The translations under genes were made by a program, and so were the position numbers. From NCBI GenBank assembly GCA_944474755.1, contig OX104112.1:16518273-16582272 (forward strand): DNA of 64,000 nucleotides. The letters run 5' to 3'. A model generated the notes under the pieces. It had not been told where the DNA came from. It saw only the letters and a program-made list of their open reading frames with translations, and searched no databases. Shown in pieces: positions 11,913-24,039 of the stretch (position 1 is its first letter; every line of letters starts with the position of its first letter). The stretch is from Limnoperna fortunei. Its lineage: Eukaryota; Mollusca; Bivalvia; Mytilida; Modiolidae.

Positions 11913-12496
11913 TATACATCTAATACTGTTTACCCATTTTCAACAAACCTACTTAAAATTATTATCACTATATTGGTTTTAGTGTGGTTAAACTCTATAT
12001 TGTGTGTGAAACATGTGGAGACTGAAATCCATGCTTTAGCATTACCAACACGTCACTATTATTGCTTTTTAGGCACAACATCAGACCAGTCAACAATTTT
12101 GAATGATTTAAAATATAAAAAGGAAACAGAACCACACCTTTTTATAGTACTATAAATTCTAAACTAGACGTTTATTCAATAAGAAACATGATGAAACCGG
12201 AATTGTTTATTTGTTATATACCTAAATTCTAGGCATTAGTAATTAAGAAAAATAACTTATTGTGTTTGAAGATTTGCCGACATCAATTGTTGGTTTGATA
12301 GTCACAAACTGAGTCTATTGAAGACGTGTTATCGATGCCAGTAAACAAAAATGCACAATACAGTTATCTGAAGTCTAATCCAAGGACAATACAAATATGA
12401 CTTAACTGACTTAAATGAGAAATTTATTATATTCACTATAAATAATATCAGCTCTTGTATTAAGTCTGGCGGCATCAGTTGTGGGATTGTTTGTAT
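11913..12496. other. Intergenic, nothing recognised
   Basis: The open frame ending at 12155 starts inside the SINE-like copy and shows no domain. No other structure seen. Confidence 0.4.
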
Positions 12497-12745
12497 GACA
12501 TTATTAGCACTGCCCAGTAGGAGTTGACGTGACAACTAGAGTTATTCATTCCAAGACATTATAAGCAGTGTTCAATCAGAAGACATTAGATCCAGTGTTA
12601 TTCATTCCAAGACATTATAAGAAGCATTGTCCAATCAGAAGACATAACATCCAGTGCTACTTATTCCATGACATATAAGCATGGTCCAGTCAGAATTGAC
12701 GTTACATCCAGTGTTGCCCGGTCAGAACTGATATTACATTCGGTG
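12497..12745. repeat. ~62-bp tandem repeat, about 4 diverged copies
   Basis: The words 'ttattcattccaagacattataag', 'tcagaagacat' and 'atccagtg' recur from 12541, 12599 and 12660. More diverged partial copies lie at 12497 and 12700 ('cagtaggagttgacgt', 'cagaattgacgttacatccagtg'). Confidence 0.8.
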
Positions 12746-13584
12746 TCGCTTTAAATAGCATAATATAAAGTGGTACCACGTGCACAATGAAGGAAAAGAT
12801 AAATAAAGAAATAAAGATAAAAGAAAATGTCTGAAATTGAAAGAACATTTAGTGTCAATCTTACACTCCAGAACCACACTAAAAATGAGGTTAAATCATA
12901 TTGATACGCATTAATGGAAGGAACTGATATTTTAATATCTACGTCAATGAGTGTTATAATCCCACTATATATGCTATTATAACAATAACAATAATTGCAA
13001 ATGTAAGTAGAATGCATTTTAGTGCTGATCGGTTCACTACAACGTCATCTGTATTGTGTCGTTCTATATCGTGTTCATTATCATCCTTGGCTTCTCTGGA
13101 TAAGACCTATTAAACATATAGAAGTACTAAACAACGTCATAATGCGCCCTCTATTTAACTGACTTAGAAACATCGCTATTAGGCTCCTTTCTCTTGTATA
13201 GTAAAAAAATGTGGTAACTAGCGATTTTAAACACAATATTGTCAATGAAACTTAAATAATTTGCTTCCGATCGATTCAGTACAGCGCACGTGGTACCCAC
13301 TGTGGAGCTCGGAATTAAAAATCTCCATACACCGACTGAATTATCTTATATTTTATTTAATTCCAATAATATAAATATGCATGTCCGATTGGAATATAGA
13401 TCATAAACCGTGAATGTTAATTTTTTACACTTTCTTAAACCAGAATTACCCAATTATCACATGAATAAAATTTTGCGTGTTTCAAAACTATTTCTGTCTC
13501 ATGTTCAGTCACAACAGTACTAAAATTGCATGATTATTTTATGGTTTTATTCATCTAATAAAACAATTACTGACTTTGATATGC
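12746..13584. other. Intergenic, nothing recognised
   Basis: AT-rich, no supported gene. Confidence 0.4.
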
Positions 13585-13683
13585 GGTCGCTATAGGAATT
13601 TCCGAAACCCTCAAACATGCATATTGACCTGGCGGCTTAGTGAATATTACATTTTCTGTGGTTGAGAAATCCCGGTAGCGACC
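13585..13683. mobile_element. ~99-bp miniature inverted-repeat element
   Basis: GGTCGCTATAGGAATTTC at the left edge matches the reverse complement of the right edge at about 15 of 18 positions (first 8 identical). Size and ends are MITE-like. A target duplication was not clear. Confidence 0.45.
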
Positions 13684-14034
13684 TACATGTATATGAAAGA
13701 CACTAAAGTATATTTTCATAAAAAAAGGAATAAAAAAATGTATCACTTACTATGAACAACTTGAAGTAAGCCAGCTTAGTGCGAATATTTACGTGCTATA
13801 TACGAGTAATGGACATAAAAGAAATGAACTTCTGCGTCCATATAATACTGGTGCATTTTGTATGCCACATATCTAATGAAATCTTGGTAAATTTCATATT
13901 CTTGATAAGTGAAATAATTATCAAATTTTAGTAAGTTCAGCATCCATAATAACACGTTTAATGCTTAACATCCTAAATAAATGTACAACTAATTTTAAAA
14001 AATATATTGACTGTTGTCCTCTAATAGCATATCG

Positions 14035-14288
14035 CTAGTAGTTAAGGAAAAGACACACTTGACTAACCTGTCTCATCAGACGAAGAACAGGTACGTCCAA
14101 AGAGGGAATGATTTTGTCTTCATACGTCAAGTCAGGATCCACATCTGAACAGTAATTTGTAACACGTGCAAAACGTGTTTTTGGCAAACCAAGGAGCTGC
14201 ATGAACTTTGTTTCACGGTACTGGACTTCCTCGTCATGGTCTGGGGAAAATTTGTCTGCATGGGTCAATACACCGTAGACAGTGATAT
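14035..14288 (-). CDS. IFI44-like P-loop GTPase, exon 3 (G4 motif), probably terminal
   Basis: Third exon of the minus-strand GTPase. The acceptor is TTTGTTTACAG|AT (AG at 14290-14289). The frame continues exon 2 in phase 1 and reads ITVYGVLTHADKF, where THAD stands in the place of the base-specificity [NT]KxD motif. An FARVTNYCSDVDPD segment and a DVPVLRLMRQV end follow, both typical of the bivalve GTPases related to interferon-induced protein 44-like. The frame stops at 14035-14037, giving a protein of about 285 residues over three exons. A good donor (CAG|GTTAGT after 14068) means a further downstream exon is also possible; none was recognised. Confidence 0.78.
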
Positions 14289-14408
14289 CTGTAAACAAAA
14301 ACTGAATGTTTGCAATAGAAACTCTACCCATTGCCATAACTCTTACCCAACAAAATATGTTACAGGTGGAAATTAAATCTGGGTGAATGAAACAAAAATG
14401 AAAACAAG

Positions 14409-14432
14409 AAACAAACAAACAAACAAACAAAA
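14409..14432. repeat. (AAAC)n microsatellite
   Basis: About six AAAC units inside intron 2 of the GTPase gene. Confidence 0.9.
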
Positions 14433-14479
14433 ACAAAACAACAAAAACATGTATTAATCAGATATATTCTCCTAGGGCG

Positions 14480-14705
14480 AAGTAAGGGGCCTGGTTGGTT
14501 AAGGTACGTAGTCATCTACTATTGATAACCTGCCTTTCAACACTGAGGTTATGATTGCGTCTATTATGCGCGATCTTGTAATCTTAAATGACAACGAATG
14601 ATGGGTTTTTCTCACTGTGTACTCCAGTATCTCCAACTCCTACAAAAAAAACTGGATGCCAGGATGTAGTAAAAAATAGCGTTAAACCCCATTCAAATAA
14701 ACAAA
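14480..14705 (+). mobile_element. SINE-like element with tRNA-like head, in GTPase intron 2
   Basis: The head 'ggcctggttggttaaggta' resembles a pol III A box and 'gaggttatgattgc' a weak B box. The body ends 'aaaaaactggatgccaggatgtag...gcgttaaaccccattcaaataaac', the 3' block shared with 9693-9750 and 38391-38450. It is oriented opposite to the host gene. Confidence 0.6.
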
Positions 14706-14862
14706 GAAATGAAACAGGGATATTCATCTGCGGGTACGCAAACAGAAACATATCTTTTAGAGATAATTGTCGGCTACGAACGTTCATTTGCTCTTGCAAC
14801 AAATTTAGTTTTCTAATTTTTTGCATGCGCCTGATTATTTCAGCAGCTCAACGAATCCCTAC

Positions 14863-15164
14863 CTTTTGAACTAGCAATATTTTCAACTGATTCAAGAAAA
14901 ATACTGGGTAAGTTTGACTTTGGATTTGAAGAACACACGACGATAATACGATCAACTCTTGTGTGGGCTGGTCTTGTAGCGTATTTCTTCCTCAGTGCGG
15001 GTCCACCATAGCGTTGTCCATATCTTACTACGTCTAGTAAAACTTCATTTTCTTCCATGTTACCCGATAAAATTATTTTTAGTATTTCTTTATTGAGTTC
15101 TGTATTTTCATTTTCGAATCCTGTCATGTCAAGAAAGGTTGGCATCGAGATACTATCGTTACTG
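14863..15164 (-). CDS. IFI44-like P-loop GTPase, exon 2 (G3 motif)
   Basis: Second exon, 302 nt. The acceptor is ATATTACAG|CAG (AG at 15166-15165) and the donor AAAG|GTAGGG (GT at 14862-14861). It encodes MPTFLDMTGFE, with DMTG as the DxxG metal and gamma-phosphate motif. The helical stretch ILKIILSGNMEENEVL follows, then VDRIIVVCSSN, a buried strand common to dynamin-like and IFI44-like G domains. The entry phase (2) fits exon 1 and the exit phase (1) fits exon 3, so the three exons join without frameshift or stop. The motif order G1, G3, G4 with this spacing is what I expect of the bivalve-expanded IFI44L-like family. Confidence 0.82.
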
Positions 15165-16465
15165 CTGTAATATATTTCTTTGGTATAACTGAAAGTTAAA
15201 GCGTATTTGTATTAACACGATGACCTCAAAATTTTGGAAATTATTAGCTAAATTGTAGTCAAAATCGATGTTTCGCCAATCAAAAATAAATACAAATATC
15301 TAACGTTTCTATTAAATTTAAAAAACACGATAATTGTCCCAGAATCACGGACTGGTGTTATTATCGGAAAAGCATTATTTTGTCATATTTCTTTTTGACT
15401 AGGTAACAAGAAAAATAGCAAAGAAAACCGAACAAACAACAAGAGTCAAAAGTCAAGGGATGGTTACAAATCCCGATATAGACAAGCGCAACACAAAAAA
15501 CAAAAACACAAAAAAATAATGAGAGTAAAAAATAGTAAACGACCTGATTGTTGTGTAATGTCTTTTTGTAAATTCCGAAAAAAAATAGGTAAGTTGTCTG
15601 TCTTTTAAATCACAGAATGACTAAGAACACGCAAATATATATATATGTAACTCGCCATGGAAAGTTGTTATTTATTGACGTCGAGTTATTATTCTTCCCA
15701 CGACGTGTTTCTGTCTCGCCAAGGTAAGACAATTACTATCCCTTATTACGAGTTACAAATTTTGCCCCGACAAGTTATTATTGCGCTGTGATAAGATGCT
15801 TGATAACCTTGAAAAGTAAATATAGTACAATCAATTAATGTGCCGCAATTTTTTCTGATTATTTCTTTTGTTCAATAAAAAGCAAAACACTAAACCCAAG
15901 TAATGTTTATTACTTATTAAATTATCTTACTATGCCGCAAATGAAATTAAGGTATAAAAGATTGCCACTGTCTGTCTGTCCAGACATAGGTATTTTTCCT
16001 TGGTCTAAACTTGTGACTGACCATTATGTATAACCCTCACTTGAGATTTATATGATGTTTCGGTTCTTTGAGTTCCCAATTTTATGGCCAATTGGACTGA
16101 ATAAATGTTACCACATCTAGTAGTCAGCTTGTGACCGCAAATTCTCTTACATGCATTATTTTTTTCGCAATACAGCTGGCTACTGATCGTTTGTGTTCCG
16201 TCCTGCATTAGACTTGCACGTTCCAGTTGTCTCTATTATTTTCTACTTCGTTGTAGCCTCTCGTTGCTACTATTAAAAATAATCAGAAAAATTGAAAATG
16301 TGTAAAAAAACGTGAAACGTTGATTTCGATTTGTTTCGTGCTAAAGAATAATTTTTGCCGAATATTCAAATTGTGTGAAAATCTTCAGTGCCTAATGCCT
16401 AACGTGAATATGAACCCTCTGTAAGTCGTTCCAGGAAATTTATATTTAAAATAATTTATACAAAC
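15165..16465 (-). other. Intron 1 of the GTPase gene
   Basis: A 1.3-kb AT-rich intron. It includes one copy (about 15422-15500) of a repeat seen again at about 17572-17660 ('aagtcaagggatggttacaaat' versus 'aagtcaagggacgattacaaat'). No internal exon is needed to keep the frame. Confidence 0.6.
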
Positions 16466-16769
16466 CGTTTCAAACGTCTGGTGACCTGTTTACCAAATTT
16501 ATCAAAGTCTCCACTTTTGGCATGTTCTTTCCAACATTCGTCGCTAAAACTGGCAAACACAGTATTAAGGAAGGCAGACTTTCCACATCCCGGGGGTCCA
16601 AGGATAGCTATGTTCAGCGGTCTTTTCCTTGATGACAACGTGCCAACACGTCGCTTACATTCTTCTAATAATTCTCGTTTTCTGACATATTGTGAGTCTT
16701 TAAATGGGTCTCTATATCCGTCCGGGGAGACATAGATCGGTGGGTTGCGTTGTAGCTTCATGTTCATGT
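16466..16769 (-). CDS. IFI44-like P-loop GTPase, exon 1 (Walker A)
   Basis: First recognised exon. The acceptor CTTACACAG|AC lies just upstream (AG at 16771-16770), so a 5' non-coding exon probably exists further right. The ATG at 16767 starts the frame. Residues 57-64 are GPPGCGKS, a complete Walker A/G1 loop after an RPLNIAIL strand, followed by AFLNTVFASF. The best phase-compatible donor is AAACG|GTTTGT (GT at 16465-16464); a second possible donor, GTATAA, lies four bases further but would break the phase into exon 2. The family binds GTP and in bivalves is associated with immune response; that role is inferred from family membership. Confidence 0.82.
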
Positions 16770-17115
16770 CTGTGTAAGCAAAATGTATTCAACCATCAAT
16801 CATTTTGTGTAGGTTAGTATGGAGAAACAAACAAAAGCGATTTACTTATTCCTGGGGGAAAAATCATAAATAAACTACTGAAAGTTGTTATTTTAGGGGA
16901 ATACAAATGCATGGGAGGCAAGTCCTTGTGTCAAAGGGAAATCCAATAAAAAGACAGACTTTTCGTAAACACTTAGAAATTATTGAATTACACTGATTAA
17001 GTTGTATTTATTTACTTTGAAATACTGCAAGTTTAAAATATTGTGTTTTAAACGCGGTGTCATCACAACTTCGGTATATGATAAAGACCTGTAATGGCAT
17101 GGTCAACTCCGCAAC
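16770..17115. other. Upstream region or 5' intron of the GTPase gene
   Basis: The acceptor at 16770 implies this is intronic or 5'-UTR sequence on the minus strand. The upstream exon and promoter could not be identified. Confidence 0.35.
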
Positions 17116-17506
17116 AATATCAGAAAGGGCGTATCAAGTGAAAGATTTTATTTTAAATATTTCAGGCATTTTATCTCATTAATTGTTCTTATAGGTCGCC
17201 AACACATCTTGTTTAGTAGGATTTGGGTAAGATATTGCTTCTGTCATTTTTTACCTTGAACTATCACTGGAAACTATCACTAAGCAAACCCGGCAATAAG
17301 CTTTTTACTAATATCAGAAAGGGCGTATCAAGTGAAAGATTTTATTTTAAGTATGTCAGGCATTTTATCTCATTAATTGTTCTTATAGGTCGCCAACACA
17401 TCTTGTTTAGTCCGATTTGTTTTAGATATTGCTTCTGTCATTTTTTACCTTGAACTATCACTGGAAACTATCACTAAGCAACCCCTGCAATAAGCTTTTT
17501 TACTAA
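17116..17506. repeat. 194-bp tandem duplication
   Basis: AATATCAGAAAGGGCGTATC begins both copies (17116 and 17310), and near-identical sequence follows through 'gtcgccaacacatcttgtttag' and 'actatcactggaaactatcactaagcaa'. Only a handful of differences separate the copies, so the duplication is recent. A 76-residue open frame across it is incidental. Confidence 0.93.
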
Positions 17507-17660
17507 ACATTGAACCTTCTGTTTTCAACATCTGACTTTCTGCTCCCATCCAGGTTTGAGATTTTGTCATAAAACAACAAGGAAACAGACCGAACAACAA
17601 ATGCTGAAAGTCAAGGGACGATTACAAATTAGGATTTAGACTTACATATACACGAGTAAA

Positions 17661-20600
17661 CACAACCCAATAAAAACTACGGGTGCACTCGGGTGCTCCG
17701 TGCGAATACGCTGTGCCTGTCTCTAATTAGACACTTGTCGAATTACTCATTGCATTGTCATGTCCAGGAAAAAAGTCAATTCCAGGAATAGGAAATACTA
17801 GCTATGTCTCGGCAGAACTGTCTGATATATTTCCCGTAACGCTTAAGTCGTGGCAACTGTCATAGAAGATTTCAAAGAATAACCTCAACCTAGGTACAAC
17901 AAATTTCTGTTTAAATAGCCACGTGTTCATCAACAGTGACGTCTTAAAATTGGAATACGTGTTCATGTATATGTTATCAGCATTACTATCATGTAATCTA
18001 CTGCAAACAAGAAAGTACTTCAAATAAAATGGTGTTTAGTCAATCAATGCTGATGAAAGCAAATGTTTGATACATACCACCATTTCTCCAGTCTTCCCAA
18101 CAAATCTGTCTGTTTTTGGTTTCTTAGAAGGGAAAATAATTTTTAACTGAAGTAGAAGGCCACTTAAAAACTATACACAAACCAATGCTAAAAATATTCT
18201 TTATGTATCATATTGTTATTTACATCTCTTAAATTCTTCTTGAATTTGTGTACGTTTTTCTTCGAGAACCTAGAATGTTCGTATATTTTCATGACGTCCA
18301 GTGTTGTTGAAAATTCAGTTTTTGTCACAGCTACAGTGAGCGTGGCACTCTCTTAAAACGTTACCAACTATGTCTTGAGACCAGGCTGTCTGTGTTATGA
18401 CCATCGCCTTTCTGCCTCATGGGAAAGCGCTGAGCAACTCTAAGGTTCGTTCAAGCACTTAGAACCTTCACAGTATGATCTCAGCATTCAATCGGACACG
18501 CTGATTTTTAGCATTGTGATACTGAGATCATTATACTATTCGATGGCATGTGGAATTGTAACTAAACGTGCAAGACATTAACTTGTTAATAAAATTCGTT
18601 CTTTAACTTCAAATTTCATATATAGGTCATTACACAAATAAGGCGAAATTTCATTTACATGGTGGAAAACTATAGGTGTCTACGACGTTTATATAGAAAT
18701 TTTACCTGTTTAACAATAATTTATTGTACTTTCATTTCAATGTTGTGGTCACATTGTTCCATAAAGCACTTTAGGCTCCAATTTAAAAGACAGTAATGTC
18801 ATACCTTTCAAAATTTTCAACTCTTAAGCACAAGCAGAAACAAAGAGGAAATTTTGACTATTTTTTATGCTGCCATGTTTTGACATTCAACGGAAAGTTA
18901 TTCCACGAGTAGAATAATGACCACAAAGTTTCATGATTATTAATCTACTTACCTTCTTGAAGTTATTTGAAAACAGTTAAAATTCCTGCTTGTTTGATGT
19001 AAAGCAACCATTAGTTAATCGCATGTTAAGGATGAAGCCAACACAAAATTGTCCGCAGATAAAACAGTTTGTTAATTATAACTGTTGTCACGATTAATTC
19101 AAATTTATCTTATCTTTTGTCGATAATATTGAAATAGCGCAGACGATCATGACTTATTTTTCAGGTATGTAGGGACTCTTGAAGAGAAATTGTCTTTGCA
19201 ATAATTTAGTATCTTTAGAAAAAAAAACAGTTAATTTGATTGTTTCTCGCATGTTGTCAAGTTTATCTAATAGCGAAAATTAAGATGATGAATAAATGAA
19301 AAATCTATTTTGATAAATCATATATTGTATGATTCAGGTAATCGATAGAGAAATAAGTCAGAATATTATAGTCATCTAGTGACCGTATGGTGTGACGCAC
19401 AAAGAGCTTTGTGCATTACGTCATAGAGACAATATTTTACGCGAATTAATACACAAACGGTTAATTGTTCGAAAAGATGTACGTTTACAGAATGAATGGT
19501 GCAAAGCTAATGTTTATAGGACATACACAGGTTACGGTAAACGTTTCTTAAAATTTCAAAGAACATGTTTGATTGTCCACAGGATTTTCTTTATGGGTGG
19601 CCTGAATAAATTTTAAGTCCAAAAGCTAAGAGGTTTAACATGTATATCTTAATTTCCCTTACAAGTTCTAATATCAACACACTTTTGATTTTCCTACTCT
19701 GTATAATGCATTCCATCATTCAACGTATTCACTATTCAAAGCCTGTCTGAATCAGCCTCGATACAAGTTCTTGGCAAGGGACGCAGCTTGGGATGAGATA
19801 ATACCAAGCGAGTGCCGGAAAGTTTGATGGTCATTCCTAAATTTGATGAAACGTGGATAAATATTAATCTGTACAAGTGACATTGTGATGAGAAAGAAGT
19901 CGAAAGTGAAAATTATCGTAATTTTCACGTGCAGTTTAACGGGATATCCGTAATGGGAAAATTCAATATTCCAACCCAATATATATACAACAATTTGTCT
20001 GTATAGACATTGTATGCTGTCCTTGTCAACCTATAACATGTTTGTTGATTTTAGGGCGTGCTCATTGCAGCAGATAGTTGGACTTTACATGGTTATTTCT
20101 ATTTCGTTAGATATTTACAATATTTTTCATCAAACTCTCGCATCAGATGAGAAGGTGCGTAGATCATAAAAAAACGAAATAATCGTCATCTTGCGTCCAC
20201 TTAGCGGTGACATTTTGGACAGTAATTTACAACATCAGAAATCAAGTTTTGGCAATAAGGAGAGATGCACTAAACCAGCAGCCTGAAATCGGTGTAGTTT
20301 GTCTGCAGGTGTCAATAGACGTAACAGTAACATTTATCAGTACAAAAACATATAGATGTGTTATGTGGTGTTCCGACAGGTCATAACCTATTCGTGACTT
20401 TATAAAAGATTGGCGGGACCAGAAGGAGGATTAGTGCTTGAACCAGTAACAACTTTGCCTTGACCCCACAAGAGTGTACCTTGTCAGAACTGTCTGTAAT
20501 CTGCATCTTATCTGAACCAGTTAAAACTTGCTGTTACCAGTAAGAACATAGACATGATTGGATACAACCTTATTTTATGCAGCAGCAACCTTGTTCCGAC

Positions 20601-20740
20601 AACTAAAACATGTAATTATAAATCTTGACAAGAATAGTAAGAATTGTAACGAAATATTAAAACTAATGAGAACCAACTTATGACTATAACTAAGTTACAA
20701 TAGCAAGATATTTCGCCGAGCCACTCTCTGTGTCGAAACA
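17661..20740. other. Long intergenic stretch, no recognised gene
   Basis: AT-rich. Open frames at 19392-19616 (+) and 19752-19979 (-) show no domain or splice context. A small perfect hairpin with 10-bp arms GTGAAAATTA lies at 19906-19928. Confidence 0.4.
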
Positions 20741-21405
20741 TTGAACAATTTATCCAAATATTTTTTAAAACTACTGACATGTTAAATAGACAAGGTTTCC
20801 TCAGTTACGATCTTGAGTTGTTTCGTTATATTGAAATGTCCGAATAAACCACATCTTGATTGATTGTTTTTTTATATAATAAACATATGTATTCATCCAA
20901 AGATACAGATACAGATTAATTTGTTTGTTTGATTGATTGATTAATTGATTGATTGACAGACATGAGACCATGGTCAGTAGATAACAGAGATCTTGATGTG
21001 CAATAAAATTAGACAGCAATATGATAAATTTGCAAAATTAAGACAGAACACATATTACTTTACCATTAGTTAACCCGTTAGCACAAAGAGCCAATTAAAC
21101 AATTTATCCCAAAATCTTTTGAAGCAAGAGACCTGTAAAATAGACACGGTTTCCCTTGTTACGATCTAGAGGTATTCTGCAACATCTTGATTGATTGATT
21201 TATTATTTAACCCATTTTTTCATCTAATGGCACCACATAAATATTTGTTTGTTTATTTGTTATTGTGTTTATTGATTGATTGATTGATTGATTGACTCAA
21301 TATTTCATCGAAATACATGTGAACAACGTCAGTAGCTCTTAAATTAGACATCAATTAGTAAATACATTTGCAAAATTAAGACAGAACAATTATTACTTTG
21401 CTATT
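20741..21405. repeat. Diverged ~350-bp tandem duplication containing (ATTG)n tracts
   Basis: Segments 20741-21066 and 21091-21405 share, in order: 'acaatttatcc', 'aatagacaaggtttcc/aatagacacggtttcc', 'gttacgatct', 'acatcttgattgattg', '(attg)n ac', 'tttgcaaaattaagacagaaca' and 'attactttg/attacttta'. Divergence and indels are larger than in the 194-bp duplication, so it is older. Confidence 0.8.
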
Positions 21406-21784
21406 TCTTCACAACTGCCTGTATCTCTATCGTGCGATTAAGCATGCGCTATCTTCAGGTGATTGGGAGATAAAATTAATTGACCACTCGACGTTGGAAA
21501 CAGTAATGCAAATATGCCATAGCGATGTACATGTGTGAAATCCGATAAAAATACTTGTTAGCAAACATTGGTGAAAGTGTTACGTTTAATTTCTAGACGT
21601 CCGTGTTTTCTTCTGAAATCAAACGTGAATACAGTTACTTAAAAATATAAATTGGAGAGTACCTTTTAAAATAAAAATATCGAATTCCGATAATGAGCTT
21701 AAGGATTTTTAATTCATATTTGATTGAATTTTATTTGTGTTGTTTAAATATTTCCCCCAAGGTTACCAGCTGATAGTTAACTAT

Positions 21785-21875
21785 ATCTTTATGCCACTGA
21801 TTAGCCTTTTTTAGACGAAACAAGCGTCTGGCGTAGTAAATTCTATTAACCTTGGTATCTGTCATGACATTTAAT
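21785..21875 (+). repeat. cgtctggcgta repeat family, copy 1
   Basis: It contains 'gccactgattagcc', 'gacgaaacaagcgtctggcgtagtaaat' and 'aaccttggtatctgtcatgac'. I know this family as common in mussel DNA. Copy 2 lies at 22145-22225 and an inverted copy at 40005-40082. Confidence 0.7.
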
Positions 21876-22144
21876 TTGCAACCACTGGATCGATGCCTCT
21901 GCTTGGTATCACCAGCCCAGTAGTCACACTATGTGCTAACAGGAATATCATTGATTCTTACTGTGATATAGTCATTGTCTAAATTTACTGCAATGCAATT
22001 TCGAAAATTATTTTAATTGTAAGGTTTTTCTATTTTCAAGTTGTAGATTGCCTTAGCCGGTTTGGTATAACGTTTTGGAACTTTGGTGACAAAAGCTCTG
22101 CAACATCTTAATCATTGGGATTTTAAATATTGCTTTGGTTTGAG

Positions 22145-22225
22145 CGCCACTGAGGAGTATTGAATACACGAAACGCGCGTCTGGCGTATTAAATTTTATC
22201 AACCTTGGTATCTTTGATGACATTT
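22145..22225 (+). repeat. cgtctggcgta repeat family, copy 2
   Basis: It reads 'gcgccactgaggagtattgaatacacgaaacgcgcgtctggcgtatt...aaccttggtatctttgatgac', closest to the typical mussel form. Copies 1 and 2 lie 360 bp apart in the same orientation. Confidence 0.75.
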
Positions 22226-22676
22226 TATTCAAAACGAGTGTCATGAGGTTGAAATCGAATTGCATACGAGTTGTTTATGTCTTTACCAGCAAGAATAATT
22301 CTCATGAAACTTCCATCGGAAGTGTATGTAGCTGGTAAAATTTATTTGAATCTATCCCACACGTATACATGTGTACCTCTTCATCATGCGTTAACCCACC
22401 AGGCGATTGAATGTGGGTCTTTTAATCAGAAGGTCTCTTTTCCTTTTTTGTCGTGACAAATAGCAGATGTCTTAGTAGAATAAAAGATACCGGAAGTTTT
22501 CGTACAAAGTAGGTACTGCGCTCCCTTATTGCCGACGGACATTTAAGAAACATCCAAATTGTTTAAGCATAGGTGTTCTTCTTAAAAGCATAAATCCCAC
22601 GGGTTGTCTTCAAGCACCAGTTTAGTTGCCATGGTGTTTGCAGCGTTAAAGTATTTCCGGTACCTGTAATCCGCCA

Positions 22677-23097
22677 ATACTATGTTGCCATCTTGCATGA
22701 ATATGAAACAAGTAAACCAACAAAGCCCAAGTGTGTACGCTGTAAGAAATGTATCCCTGTTTCATAGACCATGGAGGCCATTAGACTTATATTTCCGTTA
22801 CCGCAGCTTTTTAAGATATATTCAAAATTATGGGCTTCTAATTTCAGTTCTTCTGAAAGCGCTTCATGAGCTTTGCAATCTTCCAGCTGTTTCAACAGAT
22901 GCAACATATTAGTCTTCCGATTGTAGACTACGGATACCTCTTGCTTCTCAAGTTCGCCCAACTGCGGATATCTTGTCAATCGTGCCTGCCATCTTATATT
23001 GTTGATGACTATCTGAAACGAATTCTGGACAACAGATGGCGTCGTGATCGTCACAAAACGACTTCCTGCATGTTGTGTACATAGTTCCTACGCCTCA
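22677..23097 (-). CDS. Unrecognised open frame, ~137 residues (exon-like)
   Basis: The frame is open from just after a stop near 23097 to a stop near 22680, with no ATG at the left. It would need to be an internal or 3' exon, perhaps entered at TTCGTTTCAG|AT near 23010. It encodes a charged, non-repetitive sequence (RYPQLGELEKQEVSVVYN, then a probable helix EALSEELKLEAHNFEYIL, then a CGNGN turn). Composition is protein-like and unlike shadow frames around it. No family recognised. It may be a conserved exon or a decayed transposon protein. The next upstream open frame (23195-23380) has a different, Cys-rich character. Confidence 0.4.
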
Positions 23098-23194
23098 GAA
23101 GATTTTGCGGTTCTTTTTGCATTTCTTCTGAATTGACGACTTGGCGATCCCTTTAAACCTTTACTCGCAGTTGGTAATTTGTACAAAACTAATA

Positions 23195-23380
23195 TTAAGC
23201 CGCGCCACAGTCTCTGCATAATGACGTTGACGCAGATTCTACGTTTCCTCTACTGCAAGAATCGCATCTTTGTAAACTTTCGATCGACATATTCTGATAA
23301 AGCAGAGCAACCATATTACACGGAGAAATAAAACGTACCCATGATACCACAGGTATCAACGTAACGTATCTGGAATTCAA
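23195..23380 (-). pseudogene. Possible relict B-box-like start
   Basis: From an internal Met the minus-strand frame reads MSIESLQRCDSCSRGNVES, then LCRDCGAA, followed by a stop. The C-x2-C ... C-x2-C spacing is like the start of the B-box zinc fingers of bivalve TRIM-like proteins, as in the gene at 28.4 kb, but the second half of the finger is missing. A truncated fragment is possible; it is only 60 residues and could be chance. Confidence 0.25.
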
Positions 23381-24039
23381 TTATCTACCTGGCACGATGG
23401 ACATTTGGACTGGTTTTTTTGTTGTCAACTTAACAATCACCAAAAATAAATTAATAAATATATTCTTCGGGTGGGTAGGAAGTTAAAATTCTAGGTTGTT
23501 ATTTCCAAGACAACTATAATTTTCTTAAAATAGCGAAAACATGCCAATTGGAGTTCTCAAATGCTTCAAGTGTATACAACAGGTCAAGATTAAACAGTGT
23601 ACAATTCTTATCAATTCAAGAATTGTATTTCACTGACAATATCAATATCAAACACAACAACCGAGTGTCAACCAATAAAAAACAAACACAATATTTTGTC
23701 TGGTAATTGTCATCGCTTTTTTCACACATGAATATACATAATAATAAAACACTGGGCGATCCAGTGTTGAATTGCATTTCTAAATCCACTAATAAGAATA
23801 CGATCGAAACCAAAAATATTCTCTCTGCCAAACAGTTTAGAAATACAAATTACCAGCTTCAATAATTTGGATATACACGAATATAAGGTTAGCAAATAGA
23901 GTTGCCATAGTGCCTTGTAGCGTATTGATAAATATATCCTTAGCAATAAAGGATTAATGAACGCCATCATTATTGGACAAAGCGGGAAGTATATCTTTAG
24001 TTATAGCAATTGAGACCTTGCAAATCGATTAATTCTTCT

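Noticed and set aside
11853..12155. 100-codon plus-strand frame
   Set aside because: Its start lies in the conserved 3' block of a SINE-like copy, and the rest has no domain.
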